64,000 bases of DNA, taken from NCBI RefSeq assembly GCF_026151205.1, contig NC_087080.1, forward strand, positions 443,812 through 507,811. The letters run 5' to 3'. The DNA is from Bolinopsis microptera. Taxonomy: Eukaryota; Ctenophora; Tentaculata; Lobata; Bolinopsidae. A program made the translations under genes and the position numbers. Shown here piece by piece: positions 45,765 to 58,730 of this stretch; the stretch's first letter is position 1, and each line of letters opens with the position of its first letter. The notes beneath the pieces were generated by a model. The model was given only the letters and a program-made list of their open reading frames with translations. It was not told the origin of the DNA and did no database searches.

Positions 45765-46332
45765 ACTAGTAGTTACTATAGTAACACTACTAGAAAGACT
45801 CGTATGAGTCGTCGCGGCTCGTCTGTTTCACCCTTATAAACATTCTCTTTCACTATTAGTACTAATAGTAATAATAAACAGATTCCTAAGTAATGTTACC
45901 TTATAGTAACACTACTAGGAATGTAGTTACTATACTCTATAGTAACACTACTAGGAATGTAGTTACCATAGTAACACTACTAGGAATGTAGTTACCATAG
46001 TAACACTACTAGGAATGTAGTTACCATAGTAACAATACTAGGAATGTAGTTACCATAGTAACACTACTAGGAATGTAGTTACCATAGTAACACTACTAGG
46101 AATGTAGTTACTATAGTAACACTACTAGGAATGTAGTTACCATAGTAACACTACTAGGAATGTAGTTACCATAGTAACACTACTAGGAATGTAGTTACCA
46201 TAGTAACACTACTAGGAATGTAGTTACCATAGTAACACTACTAGGAATGTAGTTACCATAGTAACACTACTAAGAATGTAGTTACCATAGTAACACTACT
46301 AGGAATGTAGTTACTATAGTAACACTACTAGG
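45765..46332. repeat. 29-bp minisatellite with X-box-like palindrome
   Basis: About 16 units of ACTACTAGGAATGTA followed by GTTACCATAGTAAC. The last 14 bases match the X-box consensus. Confidence 0.93.
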
Positions 46333-46427
46333 AAGCTGATTGATTCTCCCACACGTATACTGCGAGTGTAATTATATTAGATTCCCTTTTTCTAATTATT
46401 TCTTCTCCCCTTATGCTACAGTAGTCG

Positions 46428-47000
46428 CTGTAGTCCCCTTATACCTTGTAATTTGTTTTAACTTTGTGTTAACTTCTCGTCTTATACCGTGTAATTTGTT
46501 TTAACTTTGTGTTAACTTCTCGTCTTATACCTTGTAATTTGTTTTAACTTTGTGTTAAAACTTCTCGTCTTATACCTTGTAATTTGTTTTAACTTTGTGT
46601 TAACTTCTCGTCTTATACCTTGTAATTTGTTTTAACTTTGTGTTAACTTCTCGTCTTATACCTTGTAATTTGTTTTAACTTTGTGTTAACTTCTCGTCTT
46701 ATACCGTGTAATTTGTTTTAACTTTGTGTTAACTTCTCGTCTTATACCGTGTAATTTGTTTTAACTTTGTGTTAACTTCTCGTCTTATACCTTGTAATTT
46801 GTTTTAACTTTGTGTTAACTTCTCGTCTTATACCTTGTAATTTGTTTTAACTTTGTGTTAACTTCTCGTCTTATACCTTGTAATTTGTTTTAACTTTGTG
46901 TTAACTTCTCGTCTTATACCTTGTAATTTGTTTTAACTTTGTGTTAACTTCTCGTCTTATACCTGGTAATTTATTTTAACTTTGTCTTAACTTCTCGTAT
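46428..47000. repeat. 43-bp minisatellite
   Basis: Thirteen units of CTTATACCTTGTAATTTGTT followed by TTAACTTTGTGTTAACTTCT and CGT. Variants are ACCGTG for ACCTTG and one copy with an extra AA. Confidence 0.95.
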
Positions 47001-47391
47001 TTTTTGTGAACGAGTAATACTACCAAGAAGGGGTATCCTAGGAAGTTACTTGAACTTATAACAGTTATAACAGGTACCCCTTATTACACCCCTATAATAC
47101 CCCTCCTCAATTAACCCTCCATCAAGTTTCCTATAATTCGGCTGAGTCAAGTCTCCTGAGCCTATAGTATCCAAGAATTCAAATATTTCGGCCACACACA
47201 TGACAAATACAACCGCATTTTGAATATTTTAGCGTGAAAATTTACAACAAAAAGACCAAACAAATTTCTAAATTTGTATTGCGTGTATGTTGTAAGCAAA
47301 ATAACTAATTTAGCCAACATCTCTAGAAACAAGCATTTGAGGGCGTATTATGATTCATAAGTTGTATAATATTCATATATATTATATATAT
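47001..47391. other. Intergenic, AT-rich
   Basis: No gene or array recognised. Confidence 0.5.
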
Positions 47392-47452
47392 AACTTTCCT
47401 AATGTTCGCAAAGACACATATAATATGTGTCTTTGCGAACATTAGGAAAGTT
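47392..47452. repeat. 61-bp perfect palindrome
   Basis: Two 30-bp arms, from AACTTTCCTAATGTTCGCAA onward, are exact inverse copies around a single central A. It is not part of a tandem array. Confidence 0.9.
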
Positions 47453-49523
47453 GTTACTATAGTAACACTACTACTAGTTACTATAGTATCTACCAGCTAC
47501 CTAGTTGCTAGGTAACAGTAACTCTACGACATTCCACTTTTGAGATAAGCCAAAAAACAGCTGTTCTTCAATATCTTAAAAGCCCAATTAATACAAAAAT
47601 CCCAAATTTGCAACTTATATCATATTATATTAGGGGTATTTTAATATTTTGCCCCGTAAGATTTAGGACTAGCGACACAGATTGAGCAATTGGGTACCTA
47701 GATAATTTTGACATAACAAACGACCCGTACACACTCAATACAACACTCAATACAACTACACTACACTATTAGATTACTTAGTATCATGTACGTTCAGAGA
47801 TCTCTTGCGCTCACAATTAATAATTATCAATTATTGCCGCTCAAATAGGGTCCTCAACGAGCGAGTGTATAAGGTTAAAAATAGTTTGCGCAGTGTTCAA
47901 CTTGAATACTACACTGACAGGGGTTCTATTCCGTATCGTGACAATCTGCACCTTCTACAGTTACACACGCTGCAAACGCATTACACGTGATCAGTTTCCT
48001 GAGCCCTGATTGGCTGCACCAGCGCGCGCGTGAGTGTGCACGTGCCTGCGCGCGCGTGTCGACCTTGTCATTTCTTAGAGCTAGATTATCTGCTTTGTTT
48101 GCCCATTTCCTTTGTTGTAGCCTGTTAACTGGTTTGGTGGTTGTACCATTATTAGCTTGTTAATTGTAATCTTCTCTCTCTATTGCCGCTTTTACTAAAC
48201 AGCTTGATATTTAGTGATGTTGTTATCTTCTACAATTAGCCAACATCTCTAATTCTTACTTCACTATAACTAGTACTGGTAGTGTAACCACGGTAACTGT
48301 AGCCATGGTAACTGTTTCCACTGCTATTTCACAATGTTCCACATTCTCGGTAATCTAATTTATCCCCTGTCACCATGACAACACATGTTTTTCTATTGTC
48401 ACTGGACACTGACCTTTTTTGCGTTGTACAGGCTTATTCCCCAGTATACATATAATTTACCTTCAGGTTACTTCATCTGGCTATACGTGTATTACTAGAA
48501 AAACCACTTGTCCTTAGCTCTATTTTTATTTATTTCCCCAGAGAGCATGTTTTTGACTGGGAGTGTTTCCCCAGAGAGCATGTTTTTGACTGGGAGTACA
48601 CCCTGCTACTGGGAGTGTTTCTTTTAATTTCCTAACAGTTCCCTGCTATTGTGAGATCTGTTTATCAGAATAGCAAAGTGTCATTGTTCCTGCCTGATGT
48701 TGCTATGGTTACTTGCCTGATGTATTGTAACAGTGTCACGTGTATTGTAACAGTGTCACGTGTATTGGTTATCACTAGTATTTTCGCTATTTCAGTCTTC
48801 TTATCCATAGTTAATGATGAGACTGCATATTTTCATATTCCTTCTCCAGCTTCAGTTACACTACTACTTGTCTTACCTTCAGTTACACTACTACTACTAC
48901 TTGTCTTACCTTCAGTTACACTACTAGTTACTACTACTTGGTATTCGCTTCAGTTACAGCTCAATTATAAGACGTCAACTCCTCTCACTCTCATTTGCTG
49001 GTCAGGATGTTGCTATGGTTACTGTTGCTATGGTTACATGTCTGCAATACTCTTATTCTCCTCATTCTACTTATCCGCAACTCATCAACTAATTAAACCA
49101 ATTATATTGCTGCTTTATAAGTTTATAGTGTAGTCTTCAGTTAGCGCTGTTATTTCTTCTTGTACTTGTATTGATAGATAATGCTATTATTGTCATAGTT
49201 TCCACTCTTATTAAGTATAAATAGACATGCCCCCTATCCTAGCAGCATGTCCCCTTGTATTCTATTAGGGGGGTGTATTGCTATCCTAGCAGCATGTCCC
49301 CTTGTATTCTATTAGGTGGGTGTATTGCTATCATAGCTCACCAGTCTGTCTCCATTTAGACTGTTATTGTATTACTCCTTTATAATATATACTTATACTT
49401 ACTGTTACTTGTTACAGTCCTATTTAGACTGCTTAATTAGATATTGTCGTCATTACATCCCTGCAGGTTTCTCATTAGCGTTCAAGCTTATACAACAAAG
49501 GTAACAATATTAATTACATAGCG
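47453..49523. other. Intergenic, includes a CCAAT/E-box segment at 47980-48050
   Basis: CACGTG at 47984 and 48039 and TGATTGG at 48007 lie next to CG-rich GCGCGCGCG runs, similar to the 29458 segment. CCCCAGAGAGCATGTTTTTG is tandemly duplicated near 48540-48595, and a segment with TAGCAGCATGTCCCCTTGTA is duplicated near 49235-49310. No gene recognised. Confidence 0.5.
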
Positions 49524-49890
49524 TTACCCTGGCAACAGTGTCACGTGATACCCGCGTTACCCTGGCAACAGTGTTACGTGATACCTGTGTTACCCTGGCA
49601 ACAGTGTCACGTTATACATGCGTTACCCTGGTAACAGTGTCACGTTATACATGCGTTACCCTGGCAACAGTGTCACGCGATACCTGCGTTACCCTGTCAA
49701 CAGTGTCACGTGATACCTGTGTTACCCTGGCAACAGTGTCACGTTATACATGCGTTACCCTGGTAACAGTGTCACGTTATACATGCGTTACCCTGGCAAC
49801 AGTGTCACGCGATACCTGCGTTACCCTGTCAACAGTGTCACGTGATACCTGCGTTACCCTGGCAACATTGTCACGTGATACCTGCGTGTA
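49524..49890. repeat. 33-bp minisatellite with X-box and E-box
   Basis: About 11 units of GTTACCCTGGCAACAGTGTC followed by ACGTGATACCTGC. Each starts with GTTACCCTGGCAAC, an X-box match, and many contain TCACGTGA. A block of five units is duplicated. Confidence 0.93.
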
Positions 49891-49904
49891 ACTTTGGGCA
49901 CAGT

Positions 49905-50636
49905 CGGGGGGGGGGGGGGGGGGGGGGGGTACTAACTGTGTTCCAAAACACAGTTAGTAATTTCGTACTAAACAAATGTAAATGGTGGGTCTATGAGCTC
50001 ATTTCCCAGAAAAAACAGTTAGTACATGGTACCAAGGGGGTGTCCAACCCCAAAAAATCCATTTTACCCCAAATTTCAATTTTGGGAATGGGTATTTTGG
50101 GTTTTGAGGGTTTTTTAGTTTTTTTTTGGTTCTTTAAAATATTTTTGTAACTTTTTATCTAATTCGACTACATTGAAAACAGAACCCCTACTAAATAGTG
50201 CTATAGTGGGTATAATTTGCCCATTTCCCAAAAACAGTTAGTAAATGGTACTAAATAGTGGGTTTTAGGTCTAATTTGCCCAAAAACAGTTAGTAAATTA
50301 AGATGTTATTAATCATTAAACAGAATGTGATTGATCTTTTGTATAATCTTAAAAAGTGGCCTTCGTTGACTTTTCCACTTGAGAAGGTGCAGCCGTGCAG
50401 CTACTAGTAGTTAGTACTGGTAGTGTAACCATGGTAACTAGTACTGGTTCTTGGATAATGTGTCATGTTTCAGTACATCACCACCAATATAATGACCTTT
50501 TGAAAGGTTGGGTGTCTTAATTATTATCCGAAAAAACAGTTAGTACAGTGGGTGGGTCTTTTGTAAAATTCCAAAATTACACTTAGTCGACGTCACGTAC
50601 AGAACTAAGTACTCGAACCCCCCCCCCCCCCCCCCG
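49905..50636. other. Segment bounded by poly-G and poly-C runs
   Basis: It begins with about 24 G (49906-49929) and ends with about 17 C (50619-50635). AACAGTTAGTAAATGGTAC-like motifs recur five or more times inside. No coding sequence recognised. Confidence 0.65.
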
Positions 50637-50644
50637 GCACAGTG

Positions 50645-51205
50645 TTACGTATAATGTTCGTGTGTAATGTTTGTGTGTAATGTTTGTGTGTAATGTTTGT
50701 TGTAATGTTTGTGTGTAATGTTTGTGTGTAATGTCTGTGTGTAATGTTTGTGTGTAATGTTTGTGTGTTTTGTTTGTGTGTAATGTTTGTGTGTAATGTT
50801 TTTGTGTAATATTCGTGTGTAATGTTTGTGTGTAATGTTTGTGTGTAATGTTTGTGTGTAATGTTCGTGTGTAATGTTTGTGTGTAATGTTTGTGTGTAA
50901 TGTTTGTGTGTAATGTTTGTGTGTAATGTTTGTGTGTAATGTTAGTGTCTAATGTTAGTGTGTAATGTTTGTGTGTAATGTTCGTGTGTAATGTTTGTGT
51001 GTAATGTTTGTGTGTAATGTTTGTGTGTAATGTTTGTGTGTAATGTTTGTGTGTAATGTTTGTGTGTAATGTTTGTGTGTAATGTTCGTGTGTAATGTTT
51101 GTGTGTAATGTTTGTGTGTAATGTTTGTGTGTAATGTTTGTGTGTAATGTTCGTGTGTAATGTTTGTGTGTAATGTTTGTGTGTAATGTTTGTGTGTAAT
51201 GTTTT
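50645..51205. repeat. 13-bp AATGTTTGTGTGT array
   Basis: About 43 copies with point variants (TTCGTG, TTAGTG). It starts directly after the poly-C run. Confidence 0.95.
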
Positions 51206-52350
51206 AAAACAGTAAGATGACTTATAAAATGTTATTGGTAAGAAGTGATTAGTTGTAATTCTCCCAGGGTGTATGATTTATGTTTAATTTCTATTCAACA
51301 ATTCCTCGATCTCCTGCATTCTTCTAAAATAATTACTATAGTTACTATAGTAACGTAGTTTCCATGGTTTCTGCATTCTTCTTCTCAGGGACTGTTCACT
51401 CTTATAATTCAAATTTCAAACATATTTTGAATTTTTCATTCCTTAATCTCATCCCTGTTTTCATTGTGTTATAGTTGTAACGGGTTTGTAGGTGTGTGTA
51501 TCTCTCATCTCGCTAGCTCTGTGTAGTTTGTAGCAGTTAGTGTAACAACTTATTAATCTGGTGTGTGTAATTAAGTAATTAGTTAGTTAGTGTAACTTAC
51601 CCAATGAATATTATACGGGGCTTTACGGTAGGCATTACGTAAGTAGGTTACCTAGCATAGCTATTAGCTCTAAAGTACCCAGCCCTCATCACATTAGAGA
51701 ATCAATGTTTTGTTCAGTATCAGTATCAGTGATTCTGTATCAGTAGTATGTGTGTAGTATGTATAATATTGGTTTTATGTTGCTTTATTCACTGTGTGTG
51801 GCTGGAACTAAAAGAAGCAGTTAATGAAACACTCTTCAGTAACTACTAACTACAATGGTAATTTGGTAACTATGGTAACTAATATACTACGGTTGGTTAC
51901 TAGGTTAACTAAGTAACTATGGTAACTATGGTAACTGAATAACTTGGTTACTTAGTATCTATGGTCACTATGATAACTGTAGCAATTAGATAACTATGGT
52001 TACTAAGTAACTATTTTAACTAAGTAGTAAGTAACTATTTTAACTAAGTAGTAAGTAACTATTTTAACTAAGTTAACATGTTAACTGTGGTAACTGTGGT
52101 AACTGTGGTAACTATGGTAACTATGGTAACTAGGGTAACTTAGTAACGTAGTAACTATGGTAACTTAGTAACTATGATTACTCAAATATGTACTGTATAA
52201 GCCTGAAAATTAACCAAAAAGCAATTATTTTGATAGAAAAACACGAGTCATTAGTCTAATGGTAACTATGGTAACTTTAATTACTCATCAGTCTATGTAA
52301 TCAGTCTATTTAATGAGAAGTTTGCAAACAATCAGGTGAAACTTAATCCT
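51206..52350. other. Intergenic with GGTAACTAT clusters
   Basis: Between about 51840 and 52180 there are many loosely tandem GGTAACTAT and AAGTAACTATTTTAACT motifs. No gene recognised. Confidence 0.6.
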
Positions 52351-52352
52351 TT

Positions 52353-52682
52353 GTGAAAACTATTTCAGTAGCAGTAGTAGTAGGGCTATTTAGAGCACGG
52401 GTTAGGACTGGAGAACATAGGGTCAAATATTATAAACTTTTAAATGGTGATAAGGTAGATGAAACAAGTGATGAATATAGTTTGGGTTTACATTTGTTGG
52501 ATCATGGTTTTAGACAAAGGGAAGATTTTAACAAAATTTTTAATGTGTCAATTATTGATAATTCTAGTCCTAAAACTTTGGATGTCCGTGAACATAAATA
52601 TATTCAACTACTCAAGACTTTAAAACCTTTGGGAATTAACACTATAAATCCTTTTGGCCTTCCATTACTCCTAACATCTTAA
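52353..52682 (+). pseudogene. Fragment resembling a GIY-YIG C-terminal region
   Basis: The frame ends VREHKYIQLLKTLKPLGINT and INPFGLPLL. The RE-x-YI-x-L-x-TL-x-P-x-GIN pattern is what I recall from the end of GIY-YIG-type endonuclease modules in metazoan mobile elements. Only about 100 codons remain and no GIY or YIG core is visible, so it is probably a relic. AGTAGTAGGGCTATTTAGAG, near its start, is repeated at about 52903. Confidence 0.4.
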
Positions 52683-54165
52683 TTTTAACTTTATAACCGT
52701 TTTAAGAGTGTTCAGATTTTTAAAGGAATTTTGGGTTTTACTAATTTTTTACAATTTCTAGGGCTTATGTCACTGAAGATAACGCCTTGCAACATGTTTG
52801 ACGATAGCCTGTAGATTGATAGTTTGATCTCAGTATTTACAACAATTCATCTAGTTTGATTGATTCAAAGGGAAACAAATTCCTCTAGAGCACACTATTT
52901 CAGTAGTAGTAGGGCTATTTAGAGCACAAGATGAATGTTACGCTATTTCAGGGGCTGATATATGGGTGCTTCTTGCTTTTTCAGTGTTTTATCTCAGTAA
53001 CTATGGTAACTATGGTAACTTAGTTACTTAGCGACCAAGTTACTTAGTTCAGTGTTTATCGACCTTTACAGATACTTCTTTTTCTTATCTTCTTCGTTTC
53101 TCCTATGAAGAAATTTTGTATGGGTGGGTAATTATTATACCCACAAACCCTGAGTAACCATAGTAACAGTCACAAACCCAGAGTAACATAGTAACAGTCA
53201 CAAATCCTTAGTAACTATAGTTACTATAGTTACGAAGTTACTATGGCTACTTGGTTTCCATAGTTACTATAATTACTCAGTTCCCATAGTTACTTAATTC
53301 TGCTTATTATTCCACGTAAACTATTGCTATTACAACAGAAATACGACGTAAGATCGTAAAACATCTTAAGAATGTGAGTTAGTTAAAACTAGAACTAATT
53401 AACTGGTAAATTTCCTTGTGACAATTTGCTTGCGTTAATGCACATAATATAATATATTATTATATAATATTAATGCTCATATTATTCAGGTAGTAAGGTG
53501 GGTATCTCTGAAATTTTAAAATATTTGAAATTAGTTTAAATTGTTTAGTTTAAATTGTGATCTTTAACTGTGCTAAAAGCGTGATGATGCAATATTCGCC
53601 CTATGTTACCATGGTTACGCCCTATGTTCCAGTAACTACTGCTAATCCTGTTTTGGGAAGAATTTCTTTACTGGGCACCCCGCATTCGCGTCATCACTCC
53701 GCAAGCATTCGCGTCATTTCCCGTACATTTCGACATCCTTGACAAGAAAAGTGTCAAACATTTCTCCATATATTAGCCTAGATATCGTTACCACTAGTTA
53801 CACACTGTAACCATGGTATTTCTCGATATATTAGCCTAGATATCGTTTTTGGCATTCAGCTTGAATTTTTCGGGTTTTTATCCTGTCAGAATGTTGAATA
53901 TTTCACAAAGCTCACACTTCTTCAAAAGGGCAAAACATTTTAGTTTTCAGAATCTGCCAGATGAGTTCCTGGTAGTGTTAGTTAGCTTTAGCTACTAACT
54001 ATTTACTGTTCAGTGTAAATACTTGCTCTGTTAGGGTTGCTTGCGGAGCATGCTTGACAACATGTGCCCTACTTCAAACAATAAGTGCCCCTCAACTGCT
54101 CCTTCATAAACAATTGTCCTTGTCAGTAGCAGGTTTTGCGGGTGCTATGTGTACTGCTCGTGTTA
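52683..54165. other. Intergenic with short GTTACTATAG clusters
   Basis: Between about 52990 and 53290 there are groups of GTAACTATGG, AGTAACCATAG and AGTTACTATAG motifs. AATATATTAGCCTAGATATCG-like sequence is duplicated near 53770 and 53830. No gene recognised. Confidence 0.5.
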
Positions 54166-55300
54166 CCACTACACCATTGCTACATAATGCTACACCCGAC
54201 TACATAATGCTACACCCGGCTACATAATGCTACACCCGGCTACATAATGCTACACCCGGCTACATAATGCTACACCACTGCTACATATTAATGCTACACC
54301 ATTGCTACATAATGCTACATAATGCTACATAATGCAACACCATTGCTACATAATGCAACACCACTGCTACATATTAATGCTACACCATTGCTACATAATG
54401 CAACACCATTGCTACACCATTGCTACATAATGCTACACCATTGCTAAATAATGCTACACCGCTGCTACATAATGCTACACCATTGCTACATAATGCTACA
54501 CCACTGCTACATAATGCTACACCATTGATACATAATGCTACACCGCTGCTACATAATGCTACACCATTGCTACATAATGCTACACCACTGCTACATAATG
54601 CTACACCATTGCTACATAATGCTACACCACTGCTACATATTAATGCTACACCATTGCTACATAATGCTACACCACTGCTACATATTAATGCAACACCATT
54701 GCTAAATAATGCTACAACCGGCTAAATAATGCTACACCGCTGCTACATAATGCTACATAATGCTACATAATGCAACACCATTGCTACATAATGCAACACC
54801 ACTGCTACATATTAATGCTACACCATTGCTACATAATGCAACACCATTGCTACATAATGCTACACCACTGCTACATAATGCTACACCATTGCTACATAAT
54901 GCTACACCATTGCTACATAATGCTACACCCGGCTACATAATGCTACATAATGCAACACCATTGCTACATAATGCAACACCACTGCTACATATTAATGCTA
55001 CACCATTGCTACATAATGCAACACCATTGCTACATAATGCTACACCATTGCTACATAATGTTACACCACTGCTACATAATGCTACACCATTGCTACATAA
55101 TGCTACACCATTGCTACATAATGCTACACCCGGCTACATAATGCTACACCATTGCTAAATAATGCTACACCGCTGCTACATAATGCTACACCATTGCTAC
55201 ATAATGCTACACCACTGCTACATAATGCTACACCATTGATACATAATGCTACACCATTGCTACATAATGCTACACCCGGCCACATAACGCTACAATGTTA
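54166..55300. repeat. 21-bp minisatellite
   Basis: About 50 units of TGCTACATAATGCTACACCA plus T, with variants ending CCACTG, CCCGGC or containing ACATATTAATGC. Multi-unit blocks are repeated, for example near 54330, 54760 and 54945. Confidence 0.94.
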
Positions 55301-55344
55301 CTTGTAGCTTTGATTAAGGGATGAAAACCACTTATGTCACCCCC

Positions 55345-55378
55345 CCTTAATTCAGCCCCCCCCCCCCCCCCCCCCCCT
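55345..55378. repeat. Poly-C tract
   Basis: Two C-runs, the longer about 20 bases, immediately after the 21-bp array. Similar tracts border the arrays at 26291, 49524 and 50645. Confidence 0.8.
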
Positions 55379-55507
55379 TTGATATACCTATATAATGTAT
55401 AATATATACTATTATTAGTGTATTTCACTTTTGTAAGTTAATGTACAAGATTAGTGTAGCTTTTTGCAAGCAGCTTTAATTAGTGACACATAATTACCAT
55501 GGTTACA

Positions 55508-55760
55508 GTGTGTAACTAGTGGTAACCATTAGTTACTGCTTTACTCTGCTGGTGTACCTTTACCACTAGTTACTGCTTTACTCTGCTGTTGTACCTTTAC
55601 CACTAGTTACTGCTTTACTCCGCTAGTGTTCCCTTAATTACTACTAGTTACTGCTTTACTCTGCTGGTGTACCTTTACCACTAGTTACTGCTTTACTCTG
55701 CTGTTGTACCTTTACCACTAGTTACTGCTTTACTCCGCTAGTACCCTTAATTACTACTAG
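55508..55760. repeat. 37-bp minisatellite
   Basis: About six units of GGTGTACCTTTACCACTAGT followed by TACTGCTTTACTCTGCT. It is followed by GTTACCATGGTTACAGTGTT repeats to about 55835. Confidence 0.9.
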
Positions 55761-55835
55761 TTACCATGGTTACAGTGTTTGCTACCATGGTTACAGTGTT
55801 TGTTACCATGGTTACAGCGTTTGTTACCATGGTTA

Positions 55836-56463
55836 CTGCTAGTTATCTGTCACTTGTTTCGATTTTCACTACTCTTTTTATAGGATGGAATTATTTTATT
55901 CATCTTTGGTCCGTCGGTAAAGACATTTTATTCTTTTGGATGATGTTTTGGGTTTTCTTTTGTAAGATATCTCATTTTTTCATCAGTCATTATTTTCCAT
56001 TGTTGCTTTAATTCGCATTCTTTGTTACCACGGTTACAGCAGGGTATATCCACTGATCAGTCCAGTGTCTTTTTGCTTTTAGTGCTCTTGCTATATTACG
56101 TGCTATGTAAGTTTTCATCGGTTATATTTCTATTGTTAGTGCTTTTGTAACCGATTGTATATAATATATATATATTATTATATATGCAAGTGGTATGATG
56201 GAGTAAACACGTACTATGGAGTATGGATCAATCAACACTACTGCAACCACGTACTGGTTACATAAATTAGTGTGTGGCAGTAATGTGTTAACATTGGCAC
56301 AATTAAAACATCACAACAGGGTAAGAAAAGATTAAATTCGTCACAAAACAAATTATAACTGTATTTGCTCCTTGTTGGCAGAATAACAAATTTATCGACA
56401 TAGGTACGATGATAAAGTAACCTACATAGACGTAGGTACGATGATAAAGTAACCTACATAGTA
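55836..56463. other. Intergenic unique sequence
   Basis: No gene recognised. ACGATGATAAAGTAACCTAC is tandemly duplicated near 56405-56460. Confidence 0.5.
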
Positions 56464-57973
56464 CAGGGTGGCCCAAAAGTGACTACCCACACGCAACTTC
56501 TTAATAACTCACGTAATTCGTCTCCAAATTGCACCAAAATTTCAGAGATTATAGATATGGGTCAAACTTAGATTTCCTAAAAGTTTCGTAAGCCACGCCC
56601 AATTACAGTGGGCGTGGCGTGACACCCCCTATTTTTCACTATTGTCTTCATAAAATGAGAACGCTTTAAGCTAAGAACTCCAAATTTTTTTGCACACATT
56701 TGGCTTGATAATTTAAAACCGTTCCCGAAGTTTCAAGTTCATTTTTCAAAATTTGGCTGAGTTATGACCATTTCAAAATTCATCGGATACGTGATCCGAG
56801 CACTCAGTCAGTGATCTCTGCACTCAATCAGTGATCTCGTCACCCAATCTGATCAAGAGTAAGGCGTTAGCGTGTATTGATGAGGTTCATTAGGCTTTAC
56901 CAAACATACTGAGGAGATGACGACCTGATCATGATTGATTGGATACCGATAATGACTTTGCTAGACAGGAAAACACCAAATTCTTCGTAAAAGTAAGGTC
57001 CTAGGATTCCACGAGAACTGATGGCGCACCAGATCGTGACCTTTTCACCTTTTGTTGGCAAAATCTATCCTCGATTGGAAATCACGGTCTAAAAGTTGGT
57101 GTTTCTTTGTGATCCGATAGGCCCGGTTAGAAAGATCTCGCTTTAGGATTCGTTGAAGGGATGTTCTGCTGAGGTCTAAGGCAGGAGCTCGTTTTCGGGT
57201 GCCAATTTTAGGTGTGTCCATCACGTCACCAACAACCATGGTGATGTTTTCTTCGGTCCTCGCAGTTCGTCTTCTGCCGACTCTTCGCCGATCGTATGCA
57301 GAAAAAGTGAACTTGATCTTGTGATGCATATCAAAGCAGCTTTTCCGGCAAGGGGATGGTCGGTTGAATTTCATTTGAAATTGTCGTTTAAGCTGAGGGA
57401 AGAACTCCCCATTCTCTTTGTTCAGGTTGAGGTAGACAAACAATCGTTGTTCCGCAGTATAGGGAGGATAGTGAACCATTTTCGATAATTCAATGGATAG
57501 TTCATTCCTTTTTATCGATTGTAAGGAACGAACCTGTGACTAGCAGGGCTAACAAGCCCTGCAACCAATCAAGCGGTGCATGTGAGCCAAACAGGCCATT
57601 AACCAAGTGCAGAGATCACTGACTGAGTGCTCGGATCACGTATCCGATGAATTTTGAAATGGTCATAACTCAGCCAAATTTTTAAAAATGAACTTGAAAC
57701 TTCGGGAAACAGGAAAGGTTTTAAATTATCAAGCCAAATGTGTGCAAAAAAATTTGGAGTTCTTAGCTTAAAGCGTTCTCATTTTATGAAGACAATAGTG
57801 AAAAAGAGGGAGTGTCACGCCACGCCCACTGTAATTGGGCGTGGCTTACGAAACTTTCAGGAAATCTAAGTTTGACCCATAACTATAATCTCTAAAATTT
57901 TGGTGCAATTTGGAGACGAATTACGTGAGTTATTAAGAGGTTGCGTGTGGGTAGTCACTTTTGGGCCACCCTG
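56464..57973 (-). mobile_element. Mariner-like element with long inverted termini, internally deleted
   Basis: It starts CAGGGTGGCCCAAAAGTGAC and ends with the inverse (GTCACTTTTGGGCCACCCTG), bounded by TA on both sides. The terminal inverted repeats extend about 370 bp each. The interior has a partial minus-strand transposase. The 1.5-kb length, TA target and CAGGGTGGCCCAAAAGT end are typical of IS630-Tc1-mariner elements. Confidence 0.92.
56975..57479 (-). pseudogene. Partial mariner-type transposase
   Basis: The N-terminal helix-turn-helix part, MVHYPPYTAEQRLFVYLNLN to RDFQSRIDFANKR (144 codons from 57479), is followed without a gap by KVTIWCAISSRGILGPYFYE in another frame. In intact members these blocks are separated by the first catalytic Asp region, so a deletion has removed it and shifted the frame. 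The second catalytic region is also gone. It cannot encode an active transposase. Confidence 0.85.
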
Positions 57974-57975
57974 TA

Positions 57976-58730
57976 CATACGTATTAGATAAAGTAACATT
58001 ATATTAAAATCGAGGTATGCTTCTTCAAAGCAGAGGTAGAAAATGTTAATTTCGTCACATCAGCCAATGTCACATCACAACAGTTCCTTTTGTTTTATAA
58101 CAGTTGATTAACACACGGAATGTAGTAGTATATGCGTATTTTTACACATAAGTTGATATTGATGTTATGCACGTAATAATAATATGTTAATCAACGACTA
58201 TTTCATTCTTTTATCGCTGTTTTTAAAATTTGACCTATGTACGATTTCTTATCATTTTTATGACGATGTTAACTTCAATCGCCCTTAACTTGGATCAACT
58301 ATATCGTCCTTATATAGAGTTTTTAGCCTTTCGAACCAAAATCGGATACAAATGATTTCAGCGATTCACTAAAAATTTCAAAAAATGTGACAGAATTAAT
58401 TTTCAGAACTTGCGAACCTTTTCGATAACTAATAGATGACTAATGTCAAGAACGCTATTTTTAGTGAGCCACCCCCCCCCCCCCCCAGGCTACGTACCTG
58501 GTTACCATGGCTACGTGCCTGAGTACCTCCTCAGTGTACCTTATTGAGAATATCCTCAACTTCAAATAGGCATGTCCTTATAAGTAAAGCTCTTTAAATA
58601 GTCTATTGAATTGTAGTTTCTATTTGTTAGGTGCCTGGTAACCATGGTTACCTGACATCATTTCTACCTTGAAAACTTGTCCTGAATTTAAATCAACTAT
58701 AACAGGGTGCAATTATAATTGCGCTTGGGA
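57976..58730. other. Intergenic
   Basis: AT-rich with a C-run near 58470 and a GGTTACCATGGCTACG motif near 58500. No gene recognised. Confidence 0.5.
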
